From NCBI GenBank assembly GCA_963922595.1, contig CAWUIM010000002.1:1-64000 (forward strand): a stretch of DNA of 64,000 nt, given 5' to 3'. A model generated the notes under the pieces. It did not search any database. It was given only the letters and a program-made list of their open reading frames with translations, and was not told the DNA's origin. Each line of letters opens with the position of its first letter. Within the stretch, counting starts at the first letter, position 1. Source of the DNA: JAJFFW01 sp963922595. GTDB taxonomy: Bacteria > Pseudomonadota > Alphaproteobacteria > Caulobacterales > Parvularculaceae. Below are positions 1 to 8,324 of the stretch, piece by piece. The translations under genes were made by a program, and so were the position numbers.

Positions 1-389
1 CGCGCGTGGGTGCGTTCAGCCGCGGCGTCATGGGCCGCCGTCGCTTCTTCAAGCGCGTCTTCCTGGGCGCGCCGATCACGTTCCAGCCGTTCAATTTCAG
101 CTTCGGCGGCGTCGCGCCGCTCGGCGAAAGTGGCGAGCGCGCCGTCATGTTTCGCGATCAACCGTTCGGCCTCGCGGTCGGCTGCGCCAAGCGATTCGCC
201 GGTTTCGTCCTCGCGGATCAAATCCAGACGAATATCGGCGAGGCGGCGATAGACGTCGACCTGTCGCGTATCGATCTCCGCAAGCGCGCGCGCGTCTACC
301 GCCGCCGCGTTGCTGGCGTCGGAAAGGGTGCGGCGCGCGTCGGCGATCGAGCGGTCGAGGCGGTGGAGGGCGGCGCGGCCTGAGGTCAT
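1..389 (-). CDS. Coiled-coil protein of unknown function (C-terminus beyond window)
   Basis: Reading leftward from an ATG at 389 the frame stays open for about 129 codons to the window edge, so the gene is cut off. The translation begins MTSGRAALHRLDRSIADAR and is almost entirely charged heptad-like helix (many E, R, A, D; no prolines or membrane segments), as expected of a cytoplasmic coiled coil. It lies 23 bp downstream of the membrane protein gene at 413-1366 on the same strand and is probably the third gene of that operon. I do not recognise a family. It could be a TolA- or SMC-like helical scaffold, but nothing visible decides that. Confidence 0.6.
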   Translation of the reverse strand, partial: MTSGRAALHRLDRSIADARRTLSDASNAAAVDARALAEIDTRQVDVYRRLADIRLDLIREDETGESLGAADREAERLIAKHDGALATFAERRDAAEAEIERLERDRRAQEDALEEATAAHDAAAERTHA

Positions 390-412
390 GCGTCTCTACT
401 CATATTCGATGT

Positions 413-1366
413 TCACCAGTCCAAAATCGCCCCGCCGGACGTCTCAATCGTATATTGCGGGGCGAGGGCGCCTTGCGGTTTCTCGCCAACCTCCGCTTCC
501 TGAATAATAGCGTCATCCTGCTTGTCGGCGGCGACGCGATTGAATACCGCCTCAGGGACGCGAAGTCCCCACTGTTTCACTTTGCGCGTTTCCTGATCTT
601 CTTCGCTTGTCACCGTAACGGCGAACGGCTCGCCAGCGCTGTCGATCGCCTCGACGATCAGATAGTGGTTGCGCACATCGGGATTGTCGTCATTGAGCCG
701 GAAGACGCCGCTCATTTCGCCAGGGCGCGAGACGACCCGAATGGTGAGTTCGCGCGACAGGAGCGAGGCCATATCGCCGAGGCGCTCCACGGCGCGCTCG
801 CCTGCCGCACCGTCGCCGCTCTGCACAGCGAACGCCGCTTCCTGGTAGACGGTCTCGATGGCGGCGCGCGCCTCGTCCGTGTTCGCTTGCGCCAAGGCCG
901 TATCGCGCGCCGTTGAAAGTTCGGCCGGCAAGGTTTGCGTAAGCCGCACTTCCGCCGCCCGCTCGCGCGCGGCCTCAGGCGCTGTGACGCCAACATGATA
1001 GACGCCCGTGCCGAGCGCAGCGAGACCGAAGACCAGCGCGACCGGCTTTAACCAGCGGTCGCGGCCAATATAGAATTTGGCGAGGGAGACATTTAGGCCG
1101 CCCTTCGGCGGTTCGTAGACGAAGCGTTTTTCTTCGAGCGCTTTCACGCCGTCGCGCAAAATGCGGTCGGGGACGTCAATGCCCTGGTTCTTGTAAATGA
1201 CGCGCAGACGCTCGACGAGCTTTTCCTCGCGCTCCTCCACGGAGAGCTCCTTGTCGAGGACGCGCTCGCGGTGGCGCAGCGTATCGACGACGTCCATGGC
1301 GAGCATGACATCGTCGAAGCTTTGCGCGTCCGCGCCCTCGGCGGTCGTAACGAGCGTCTCGCTCAT
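413..1366 (-). CDS. Single-pass membrane protein, probably DUF6384 family
   Basis: The protein has 317 residues from ATG 1366, chosen over an in-frame start at 1390 that would overlap the upstream gene. The N-terminal third is a charged cytoplasmic helical region containing LAMDVVDTLRHRERVLDKE, followed near residue 120 by a membrane segment (PVALVFGLAALGTGVYHVGV), a helical stalk and a beta-rich C-terminal region of about 110 residues. The N-terminal signature reminds me of the DUF6384 family, an assignment from memory. It sits 10 bp after the 1377-2555 gene and 23 bp before the coiled-coil gene, so the three are probably co-transcribed. The function is unknown. The layout would suit a trans-envelope adaptor. 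Confidence 0.7.
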   Translation of the reverse strand: MSETLVTTAEGADAQSFDDVMLAMDVVDTLRHRERVLDKELSVEEREEKLVERLRVIYKNQGIDVPDRILRDGVKALEEKRFVYEPPKGGLNVSLAKFYIGRDRWLKPVALVFGLAALGTGVYHVGVTAPEAARERAAEVRLTQTLPAELSTARDTALAQANTDEARAAIETVYQEAAFAVQSGDGAAGERAVERLGDMASLLSRELTIRVVSRPGEMSGVFRLNDDNPDVRNHYLIVEAIDSAGEPFAVTVTSEEDQETRKVKQWGLRVPEAVFNRVAADKQDDAIIQEAEVGEKPQGALAPQYTIETSGGAILDW

Positions 1367-1376
1367 TGCGCGGCGA

Positions 1377-2555
1377 TCAGGCTTTCTCAAGCGCGACGGT
1401 TGCGCCTGTCTGGATCAGTTGCGCAAGACGGCGCTTGCCGTCTTCCACCGCTTCGCGGATTTCGTTGGAATTCTCGGTGGAGAGTTTACGCATTTCCTGA
1501 ATGATCTGTTGGCTGCGCTCCTGATAGTTGATCACTGACTCGACCAACATTTTAACGGACGCCGCCGAGACCGTCGGGCCGTAGCCCGCTTCGACGGCTG
1601 CCTCGTGGACCTTGCCGCCCACTTCCGAAAGCGTTTCGAGACTTTCGTCGATGCCCTTCTTCATTGCCTCAAGCGTCTGCGTGGATTCATGAAGCCCATG
1701 CATGCCGGTGAAGGTAGCTGTCAGCGCCGTGAGTACTGTTTCATTGGTGCCGAAGAAAGAGACGGCCTGCGCGTAAACCCGCTCTTTGGCTGTCGTCGTT
1801 TGAACGAGGCGGGTCATAATCACTTCCGACGTGTTGTAGCCGATGGTGATATTGTCGGAGAGATCCTTCGCCACCTGATAGCGCTTTTCTTCTTTCTGGA
1901 GCGAACGCAGCGCCTCATCGCGGTCGAGCTCCAGACGCGCGCGTTCAGCGGCGTCGTCGCCCGCGTAATTGGTGACGATCGCCACTTTGTCCTGCAGGTA
2001 TTCTTTAGCGCCGGAGAGTTTTCCTTCCGCCTTGTTCAGGACTTCGAGCGCCATCACTTCGGACTGTTTCATAGCGCCGCGGAAATCCCGATAAGCCTCA
2101 AGAATGCGCGTTTCGCGCTCCACCTGATCGCGCGTGTCGGCGGCGACATCGAGGTAAAGGTCCTTGATCTTGTTGAAGCGGCTCGCAATGTCGCCGCGGG
2201 TCATTTTCATCCAGACATTCTGGATACGTTCGATCGTGTTGATTTTGCCGTCGGCGTATTGGTCGACGAGCGATTTGGCGTCGTCCCGAATGGAATCGAA
2301 CCCGGCGGTGATGCCCTCATACCGCTCGCCGATCGTCATGCCGGAGACCTGTTCCCGCACCACATCGTTGAAGTGCGAGGCCTGATCCAGCGTGCGGGCG
2401 ATCGCCGCGACGCGATCTTCGTCAAGATCGGAAATCTGCTTCAACAGCGCGATGATCGGCGCTGGTTCAGTGTCCTCAGCGGCGAATCCGAGCGCGCGCA
2501 ATTCGCCCATCGCGCGGTCGAGATATTGAAACGCAGTGGTCCGGAGTTCGGTCAT
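1377..2555 (-). CDS. Helical protein of unknown function, weakly TelA-like
   Basis: The protein has 392 residues, is predicted almost wholly alpha-helical and has no signal peptide or membrane span. Its C-terminal half (vicinity of NTSEVIMTRLVQTTTAKERV, then a long helix ending ENSNEIREAVEDGKRRLAQL) resembles the C-terminal helices of TelA-type toxic anion resistance proteins in spacing and composition, but I see no diagnostic motif. It is the first gene of the leftward trio with the probable DUF6384 membrane protein and the coiled-coil protein. A 190-bp gap separates it from the divergent pyruvyl transferase, so its promoter should lie in 2556-2747. A scaffold or chaperone role is only a guess. 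Confidence 0.7.
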   Translation of the reverse strand: MTELRTTAFQYLDRAMGELRALGFAAEDTEPAPIIALLKQISDLDEDRVAAIARTLDQASHFNDVVREQVSGMTIGERYEGITAGFDSIRDDAKSLVDQYADGKINTIERIQNVWMKMTRGDIASRFNKIKDLYLDVAADTRDQVERETRILEAYRDFRGAMKQSEVMALEVLNKAEGKLSGAKEYLQDKVAIVTNYAGDDAAERARLELDRDEALRSLQKEEKRYQVAKDLSDNITIGYNTSEVIMTRLVQTTTAKERVYAQAVSFFGTNETVLTALTATFTGMHGLHESTQTLEAMKKGIDESLETLSEVGGKVHEAAVEAGYGPTVSAASVKMLVESVINYQERSQQIIQEMRKLSTENSNEIREAVEDGKRRLAQLIQTGATVALEKA

Positions 2556-2747
2556 GTGGGGTCTCCCAAAAGAAATGCAGGAATTACATAAGACTAAGAA
2601 AGAAGGGCGCCTAGCCCTTGACGGCCCCCGGTTTTCGGTTCCGCGCGCCGCTCACTGGGCTTTGTAACCATTTGTCCACCGATGGCTGCCATCATGCCTA
2701 AGAAATTATGAAACGGACGCCGCAACGCGTCGCCGGCGAGATCCACC

Positions 2748-3932
2748 ATGCCCCAGCAAATCGTGACCATCGGCCTTTTGTGGCATTCGATGAACTCCGA
2801 CAATTTGGGCGTCGGGGCCCTCACTGTCGGCAACATGGCGATTGTCGAAGACGCGGCGCGCAATGTCGGTCTGAAGCCGAAATTCAAGGTGATCGGCTGG
2901 GACGACCCCAAGCCGCCTTACTTCCGCCGAGACGATATCGAGGTGGTGGGGCTCCGCGCGCGTGATCTCAATCCGCTAGGCGGCGGCTTGGCGCAGATCG
3001 TCAAAGATTGCGATCTCGTTCTGGATATCGGCGGCGGCGACAGCTTCACGGATATTTACGGCCCGGGCCGCATCACAAAAATGCTGATGGCGTCGAACAT
3101 CATCCTGCAAAGCGGCGTGCCGCTGGTGATGAGCCCGCAAACGATCGGGCCATTCTCAAATCCGGTGATCAAACGCGCAGGCCTGAACATTTTGCGGCGC
3201 GCCGCCGCTGTTTCAAGCCGCGATCATTTATCGACGGCGTTCGCGCGCGACATGGGGTTTGACGGGGCGCTCATCGAAGCAAGCGATGTTGCGCTGCGCC
3301 TGCCGTATAAAGAGCCGGCGAAGCGTGAGAACGGCCAAACACGCGTGGGTCTCAATGTTTCCGGCCTCCTGATGAGCGGCGGTTTTTCCGGCGACAACAT
3401 GTTCGGATTGAAATCCGATTATGGCGAGACAGTCCGGCGAATCTTACACTTCTTCACGAGACAGACGAATTGCGACATTCATCTCGTCGGACATGTTCTG
3501 TCCACGAAGCAGCCGATTGAGGATGACCATAGGGCGTGCGAGGCGCTTGCCTCGGAATTTCCGGGCGTCACGGTTGCGCCGATTTTCCGCGATCCGTCTC
3601 AGGCGAAATCCTACATTGCCGGAATGGATTTCTTCATGGGCGCGCGCATGCATGCATGTATCGCCGCCTTTTCGTCAGGCGTCCCGGTTCTGCCCATGGC
3701 GTATAGCCGGAAGTTTGAAGGCTTTTTCGGCGCCTTGAACTATCCGGCGCTCGCCGATTGCAAGACAGACGACACCGACACCATCCTCGCCAAGGCGATG
3801 GATGCTTATGACAACCGCGATGCGCTGAAAGAGGCCGCCGCTTCAGGGCTCGCCGCCGGGTATGATCGGCTGAAGCCTTATGAGGCGTCGGTGCAGCATG
3901 CGCTTGTTCAGGCGGTGAAGGCGGCGGCGTGA
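2748..3932 (+). CDS. Polysaccharide pyruvyl transferase family protein
   Basis: The 394-residue protein has the family pattern: N-terminal GLLWHSMNSDNLGVGALTVG, a nucleotide-fold strand ending VLDIGGGDSFTDIYG, the SPQTIGPF loop, and a C-terminal GARMHACIAAFSSGVPVLPM substrate-binding segment. Relatives (WcaK, CsaB) transfer pyruvate from PEP to sugars of exopolysaccharide or cell-wall glycans in the cytoplasm. It has no signal peptide. Its stop overlaps the GTG start of the FrhB-like gene (GTGA at 3929-3932), so the two are translationally coupled and probably act on the same polymer. The acceptor sugar cannot be told. Confidence 0.88.
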   Translation: MPQQIVTIGLLWHSMNSDNLGVGALTVGNMAIVEDAARNVGLKPKFKVIGWDDPKPPYFRRDDIEVVGLRARDLNPLGGGLAQIVKDCDLVLDIGGGDSFTDIYGPGRITKMLMASNIILQSGVPLVMSPQTIGPFSNPVIKRAGLNILRRAAAVSSRDHLSTAFARDMGFDGALIEASDVALRLPYKEPAKRENGQTRVGLNVSGLLMSGGFSGDNMFGLKSDYGETVRRILHFFTRQTNCDIHLVGHVLSTKQPIEDDHRACEALASEFPGVTVAPIFRDPSQAKSYIAGMDFFMGARMHACIAAFSSGVPVLPMAYSRKFEGFFGALNYPALADCKTDDTDTILAKAMDAYDNRDALKEAAASGLAAGYDRLKPYEASVQHALVQAVKAAA

Positions 3933-5146
3933 GCGCTGCTTCTCCCGTACTAACCAAGGTTTCAAAAAGCGGTCTGTGCGCCGGCTGCGGCGCCTGCGCT
4001 GCGGCGGCGCCCGGTAAAGTCGCCATGACCGTCAATGAGGCGGGCTTCGCCAGACCCAGCCAGCGCGAGGCGCTTTCTGCGGCGGAGGAGAATGTCGTCG
4101 CGAATGTGTGCCCAAGTCTCTCATTGCGTCAGGACGCCGGCGACCGCGCCGACCATGTTCTGTGGGGCCCTTACCTTGATGTCTACAGCGGCCACGCCGC
4201 CGATGAACGGCTGCGCCATCACGCCTCTTCGGGCGGTGCTTTGTCCGCATTCGTTACGCATCTGTTGGAAAGCGGCGCTGCGAAATTTGTTCTGCAAACG
4301 GCGGCAAGCGAAACGCAGCCTCTCGGAAATGAGGCGCGCATCAGCGCCGACGGCGAAGATGTCTATGCCGCCGCGGGCTCGCGCTACGCGCCGTCCTCGC
4401 CGCTCGCTGATCTCGACGCGGCGCTCGCGCGGCGTCAACCGTTTGTTTTTGTGGGCAAGCCTTGCGACGCCGCCGCGCTTCGTGCGCTCGCGCAATTCGA
4501 CGCCCGGATCAATGAATTCATCGTCTGTGTCGTCACCTTTTTCTGTGCAGGAGTACCGAGCCTGAAGGGCGCAGAAGAAATTGTACGGACAATGGGCGCG
4601 GACCCCGACGACGTCGTTTCCTTCCGCTATCGCGGCGACGGGTGGCCCGGTAAAGCGCGCGCAACGCTCAAAACTGGCGAAGCCCGCGAAATGTCGTACC
4701 ATGACAGTTGGGGGAAAATACTGACCAGGCGCCTGCAGCCGCGATGCAAGATTTGTCCGGATGGAACCGGCGGTCACGCAGACATCTCCTTTGCGGACGC
4801 CTGGCATTGCGATGAGAAAGGGTATCCGCTGTTCGAAGAACAGCCCGGGCGCAGCCTGATCGTGACGCGGACCCCGGTCGGTGAGACTTTGTTGAGGGCT
4901 GCATGCGCCGCCGGCGCCATCCGCAGTGAACAGACGCCCGTGGAGACCATCGCCGCCATGCAAATAGGGCAGGTGAAACGACGCAAGCTCGCCTGGTCGC
5001 GACTTGCCGCGCTGCGCTTATGGCGCGGAGACGCGCCAACGTTCACAGGTTATCGCCTCCGCGACGGCGCGCGCCTCGCGGGCGTGTTTGCAAATCTCAA
5101 AAGCTTCCTCGGAACAAGCCGGCGCGTTCTTTTGAATAAATTCTAG
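3929..5146 (+). CDS. Coenzyme F420 hydrogenase/dehydrogenase beta-subunit (FrhB) family protein
   Basis: The 405-residue iron-sulfur flavoprotein starts at GTG 3929 inside the stop region of the pyruvyl transferase gene. The N-terminus carries an Fe-S cysteine cluster (GLCAGCGACAAAAPGK, C17/C20/C23 and a later NVCP). The middle has the FrhB core (HHASSGGALSAFV; VFVGKPCDAAALRAL) and the C-terminal domain has RCKICPDGTGGHADISFADA. FrhB homologues paired with pyruvyl transferases in surface-polysaccharide loci are thought to reduce or modify sugars. Use of F420 itself is doubtful in this group, so flavin or ferredoxin is more likely. The gene ends convergently with the ABM gene, the stops sharing CTAG. 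Confidence 0.85.
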   Translation: MSAASPVLTKVSKSGLCAGCGACAAAAPGKVAMTVNEAGFARPSQREALSAAEENVVANVCPSLSLRQDAGDRADHVLWGPYLDVYSGHAADERLRHHASSGGALSAFVTHLLESGAAKFVLQTAASETQPLGNEARISADGEDVYAAAGSRYAPSSPLADLDAALARRQPFVFVGKPCDAAALRALAQFDARINEFIVCVVTFFCAGVPSLKGAEEIVRTMGADPDDVVSFRYRGDGWPGKARATLKTGEAREMSYHDSWGKILTRRLQPRCKICPDGTGGHADISFADAWHCDEKGYPLFEEQPGRSLIVTRTPVGETLLRAACAAGAIRSEQTPVETIAAMQIGQVKRRKLAWSRLAALRLWRGDAPTFTGYRLRDGARLAGVFANLKSFLGTSRRVLLNKF

Positions 5147-5442
5147 AGCGCGCGCACGCCATCCATTTCCGCGGCTTTAATATCGCGGGAAAGCACGCCA
5201 GCTGCGCCGAGAGCGGCGCGCCACGTCGCCATGTGCGGCTCTTTAAAGTGCGCGTCGAGCGCGGCCCAGTCTTCCCAATACTCCACCACGAGAAGCGTAT
5301 CGGGATCCGAAACGTCAATCCCGTATGCGTAGTCAATGCACCCGGCCTCCGCTTTGGAGGCGGTGATCATCGCTTCCATTTCCTTACGGATCTTTTGCAG
5401 CGCCCCGGGAGCGAATTTTGCGTTTCCTGACACGACGATCAT
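5143..5442 (-). CDS. ABM-domain putative quinol monooxygenase
   Basis: The protein has 99 residues starting MIVVSGNAKFAPGA. This ATG at 5442 was chosen because the upstream extension is not protein-like and AAAGGA lies about a dozen bases ahead. It shows the antibiotic-biosynthesis-monooxygenase fold signature: a strand-helix start, then AGCIDYAYGIDVSDPDTLLV and VEYWEDWAALDAHFKEPH, where the aspartate/tryptophan and H before the terminal helix are typical of YgiN-like proteins. Such small dimeric proteins oxidise quinols or similar aromatics without cofactors, or act as quality-control enzymes. The substrate is unknown. It is a single-gene unit, divergent from the acetyltransferase at 5520. 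Confidence 0.8.
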   Translation of the reverse strand: MIVVSGNAKFAPGALQKIRKEMEAMITASKAEAGCIDYAYGIDVSDPDTLLVVEYWEDWAALDAHFKEPHMATWRAALGAAGVLSRDIKAAEMDGVRAL

Positions 5443-5519
5443 AGCGCATGTATTCCTTTGAAGGATTTTGTGCGTGGAGCGTACGCCGCTGTCATGGTAG
5501 CGGCAAGGGGCAAGCAAGA

Positions 5520-6227
5520 ATGGGGACGTCGCCGCGAATGACAGAAGATTTTTCAACCTGGCGACCATGCGATGAGCCGCGGCCGACCGCTCTCGTTGGG
5601 CGGTTTGTCAAGCTGGAGGCCTTTTCTGCGAACCGTCACGCGCCAGGGCTTTTTGAGAATACCGCTGGACCTGATGACAACAATTTGTGGCGCTTCATTC
5701 CGCTCCCGAAGCCGGCGGATGCGGCGGCGCTCGGCGACATTTTCAGATTCATGGGCGGGATGGAGAACAATCCCTGGCGCGTTCTGGCGATTATTGATCG
5801 CGAGACGGATCATGTTTTAGGAACGGCGAGCTATATGCGGATACGCCCCGAACACGGGTCAGCCGAAGTGGGCTGCGTTATCTTCTCAAGGAAAATACAG
5901 AAAACCCCTGCGGCCACTGAGGCGATGTTTCTGATGGCGAAGCATTTGTTCGATGACCTCGGCTATCGGCGTTACGAATGGAAATGCCACAATGGAAACG
6001 AAGCTTCAAAGCGCGCGGCCGAGCGGCTTGGATTCTCCTTTGAGGGCGTCTTCCGCAACGACATGATCGTCAAAGGCGAAAGCCGCGACACGGCGTGGTA
6101 TTCGATTATTGACAGCGAATGGCCGACGGTGAAAGCAGGCTTGCAAGCGTGGCTCGCACCTGAGAATTTTGACGAGCAGGGCGTTCAGCGGACATCGTTA
6201 TTGAAGCTCCGCGCGGCTGGCGATTGA
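5520..6227 (+). CDS. GNAT family N-acetyltransferase (RimJ/RimL type)
   Basis: The protein has 235 residues from ATG 5520, preceded by AAGGGG at nine bases spacing; ATG 5538 is an alternative. The fold is recognisable from VGRFVKLEAFSANRHAPG at the N-terminus, VLGTASYMRIRPEHGSAEVG, and the C-terminal YEWKCHNGNEASKRAAERLG acetyl-CoA region, with the FRNDMIVKGESRDTAWYSI ending usual for RimL-like proteins. These enzymes transfer acetyl from acetyl-CoA to alpha-amino groups of proteins or small amines. The substrate is not predictable. The stop overlaps the region before the signal peptidase gene, so the two may share a message. Confidence 0.85.
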   Translation: MGTSPRMTEDFSTWRPCDEPRPTALVGRFVKLEAFSANRHAPGLFENTAGPDDNNLWRFIPLPKPADAAALGDIFRFMGGMENNPWRVLAIIDRETDHVLGTASYMRIRPEHGSAEVGCVIFSRKIQKTPAATEAMFLMAKHLFDDLGYRRYEWKCHNGNEASKRAAERLGFSFEGVFRNDMIVKGESRDTAWYSIIDSEWPTVKAGLQAWLAPENFDEQGVQRTSLLKLRAAGD

Positions 6228-6286
6228 CGTTTTCCCAAAAACCCATGAGCATTGGCGCTGTCTGTGGGCGATCGTTAGGGTGGGAA

Positions 6287-7270
6287 ATGCAAGAATTTGA
6301 AGAACCGACTAAGTCACGGCGCGTTCGTCCGTGGCTCGCCGGATTACTAACCGTGTTCGGTTGGGGGCTCGGCCTTTATTACGCGGGTCACAAGAAAGCC
6401 GCCATAAGGATGGCGGGCGCCAGCGTTATTCTCGCCGTAATAACAGGATTGACCCTAGTTTTCTTCTTGGCGGCGTTCGGGCCAATTGAAAACGTATTCG
6501 TTGATCCGAATTCGTTCAACGTTACAGACGCTGCGTCTTTATTGATCAGTATTTTGCTTGCACTCGGCGTCACAACTTTTGTTTCGCGCAAGCCTGCAGA
6601 GCTCTCTAATGACAATCGCCCAAAGGCGGTCGGGTATGCTCTCTTGTATCTAACGCTGATCATTATTGCGGTTGTTTTCGCTCTTATAATTCGGTGGGGG
6701 GCATATCAGCCATTTAGCATTACAAGCGGTTCAATGGCGCCAACGCTGAAATCGGGTTCAGTATTGGTGGCTTCAAAGTGGACATATGGCTACAGTCGAT
6801 ACTCACTTTCGCCTTTGAATCAATTCTTTCCGGAAGGGCGAACCAAAGGCGCTGCACCATCGCGAGGTGACGTTGTCGTGTTTCGGTCAACGCGAGATAA
6901 TTACGATTACGTAAAACGTTTGATCGGCCTCCCTGGCGATACGATAGAGATGGTAGGCGGCGCATTACACATAAATGGGGCGCCGATACTTAAAGAGGCA
7001 GTGACCGAGATTGACGCGAGCTGCGATGGGCGTTCTGCAAAAGTCGATGCGTTTCGCGAAACTCTCCCAAACGGCGCCAATTATGTTGTAGCTGAATGCC
7101 ATGGCGATCGAGGCCGCCTGGATAATGTAGGCCCGTTCACGGTCCCTGACGGGCACTATTTCGTGATGGGCGATAATCGCGATCAATCGTTGGACAGCCG
7201 CGTCATTTCCCAAGTTGGGTTTATCCCTCATGAAAATTTGATTGGGAAGATTATATTGGCGTCTGAGTAA
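6287..7270 (+). CDS. lepB: Signal peptidase I with extra N-terminal membrane domain
   Basis: The protein has 327 residues from ATG 6287, preceded by AGGG at six bases; an earlier in-frame start at 6224 is less likely. Catalytic serine S149 lies in SITSGSMAPTL and the general-base lysine K210 in DYVKRLIGLPGD; the third box is MGDNRDQSLDSR. About 140 residues before the serine contain some four hydrophobic segments (near 16-31, 40-62, 82-98, 116-135), more than the usual one or two anchors. It cleaves signal peptides on the periplasmic side of the inner membrane. The sequence is AT-richer than its neighbours and not in an lepB-rnc-era operon, so this may be a second, accessory signal peptidase. 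Confidence 0.9.
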   Translation: MQEFEEPTKSRRVRPWLAGLLTVFGWGLGLYYAGHKKAAIRMAGASVILAVITGLTLVFFLAAFGPIENVFVDPNSFNVTDAASLLISILLALGVTTFVSRKPAELSNDNRPKAVGYALLYLTLIIIAVVFALIIRWGAYQPFSITSGSMAPTLKSGSVLVASKWTYGYSRYSLSPLNQFFPEGRTKGAAPSRGDVVVFRSTRDNYDYVKRLIGLPGDTIEMVGGALHINGAPILKEAVTEIDASCDGRSAKVDAFRETLPNGANYVVAECHGDRGRLDNVGPFTVPDGHYFVMGDNRDQSLDSRVISQVGFIPHENLIGKIILASE

Positions 7271-7301
7271 GTCGTCGCTACTTGTTGAAAGGCGCTATTT
7301 T

Positions 7302-8279
7302 TTATTCGTCACCGACCAATACATCACCGAAGACGTTTCGCTCCTCCAACATCGCGTCGATCTGTTTTTCTTCGATCGCCAGATGGGTCATCGTTCGCGG
7401 ATCGCGGCCCGCGTCGATGGCGAGGGCGGCGACACGCCCTTGACCTGTGCGCATGGTCGTTGGTTGCCGGCGGCTTATAGGATCGTCATACGCTTCGTCA
7501 GGGCTGATTATCCGCCATCCGTCCGCCCTTAACGCCGCGACCAAATCATCAACGAATAAGGTGGCCACATCATTTTCGTGCAACAATAAGATGTGCGCAG
7601 GCGATCGCCCCAGGGCTTCTCGGGCGGCTTGATCGTAGAACGACACCGCCCCCATCAGCATATCCACATAGGCGCCGCGCAGAGCGTTGAGATTGACCGT
7701 CCGCCCGTCGCGCACGGCTCTTTTCCATTGTTGCTCCATGTACCAATCGTAATTGTCGATGGTGACATAGCCGTTTTTCAATCCGCGTTGTTGGAGCGCA
7801 TCGTAGACCGCGAGTCGCCGATCAAGGGGACGCCCCTCGTCAAGAAACGGATAACGGAACCAGGGGCGGCGGTTCGGAAGGTCTTCTAACAGGGCTTCCG
7901 CCTTATCAATGTTCGAGATATAGACCGCCGCCGGCGTATCTCGGAGCCAGGGATGATTGTGAGTATGGTTGGCGATCAAATGGCCGGCGCGCGCATACCG
8001 CCCGATGCGTTCAAACCCATTTTCTTTTTCCAATCCATTTGTCGTGACGAAGAATACGACCGGGCCGGTTTCCGCCGACCGTAACGTTTCTATGAGTCGT
8101 TGCGTCCGCTCAGAACCGGAAAACATGGGCCCTTGCCCGCGCGGGGCGTCGTCAAAAGACAGCGCAATTCGTTTTTCGTTAGCCGCGCCGTCAGCAACGC
8201 TTTCCCGTTGCGTTGGCGTTTCCCGGATTTGCGCGCATGAAACGCTGAAGCACGTGATCAGAACAATGAGAATGCGCAT
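7302..8279 (-). CDS. Exported polysaccharide deacetylase (CE4/NodB fold)
   Basis: The 325-residue protein has a short N-terminal signal (MRILIVLITCFSVSC) whose cysteine may be lipidated although the lipobox is poor. NodB motifs are present: RIALSFDDAPRG (motif 1, double Asp), HLIANHTHNHPW (motif 2, metal-binding HxxxH) and WFRYPFLDEG (motif 3), with a late LLLHENDVAT motif 5. Family members hydrolyse N- or O-acetyl groups on peptidoglycan, chitin or exopolysaccharide, with a divalent metal. It lies just downstream of the M56-M23 peptidase operon on the same strand, 46 bp away, and could be co-expressed with that murein-directed enzyme. Confidence 0.88.
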   Translation of the reverse strand: MRILIVLITCFSVSCAQIRETPTQRESVADGAANEKRIALSFDDAPRGQGPMFSGSERTQRLIETLRSAETGPVVFFVTTNGLEKENGFERIGRYARAGHLIANHTHNHPWLRDTPAAVYISNIDKAEALLEDLPNRRPWFRYPFLDEGRPLDRRLAVYDALQQRGLKNGYVTIDNYDWYMEQQWKRAVRDGRTVNLNALRGAYVDMLMGAVSFYDQAAREALGRSPAHILLLHENDVATLFVDDLVAALRADGWRIISPDEAYDDPISRRQPTTMRTGQGRVAALAIDAGRDPRTMTHLAIEEKQIDAMLEERNVFGDVLVGDE

Positions 8280-8324
8280 ACAAATCCGGGAAGCGGTTAC
8301 CGCGTTCGTCTTCGAACGCTGTTG

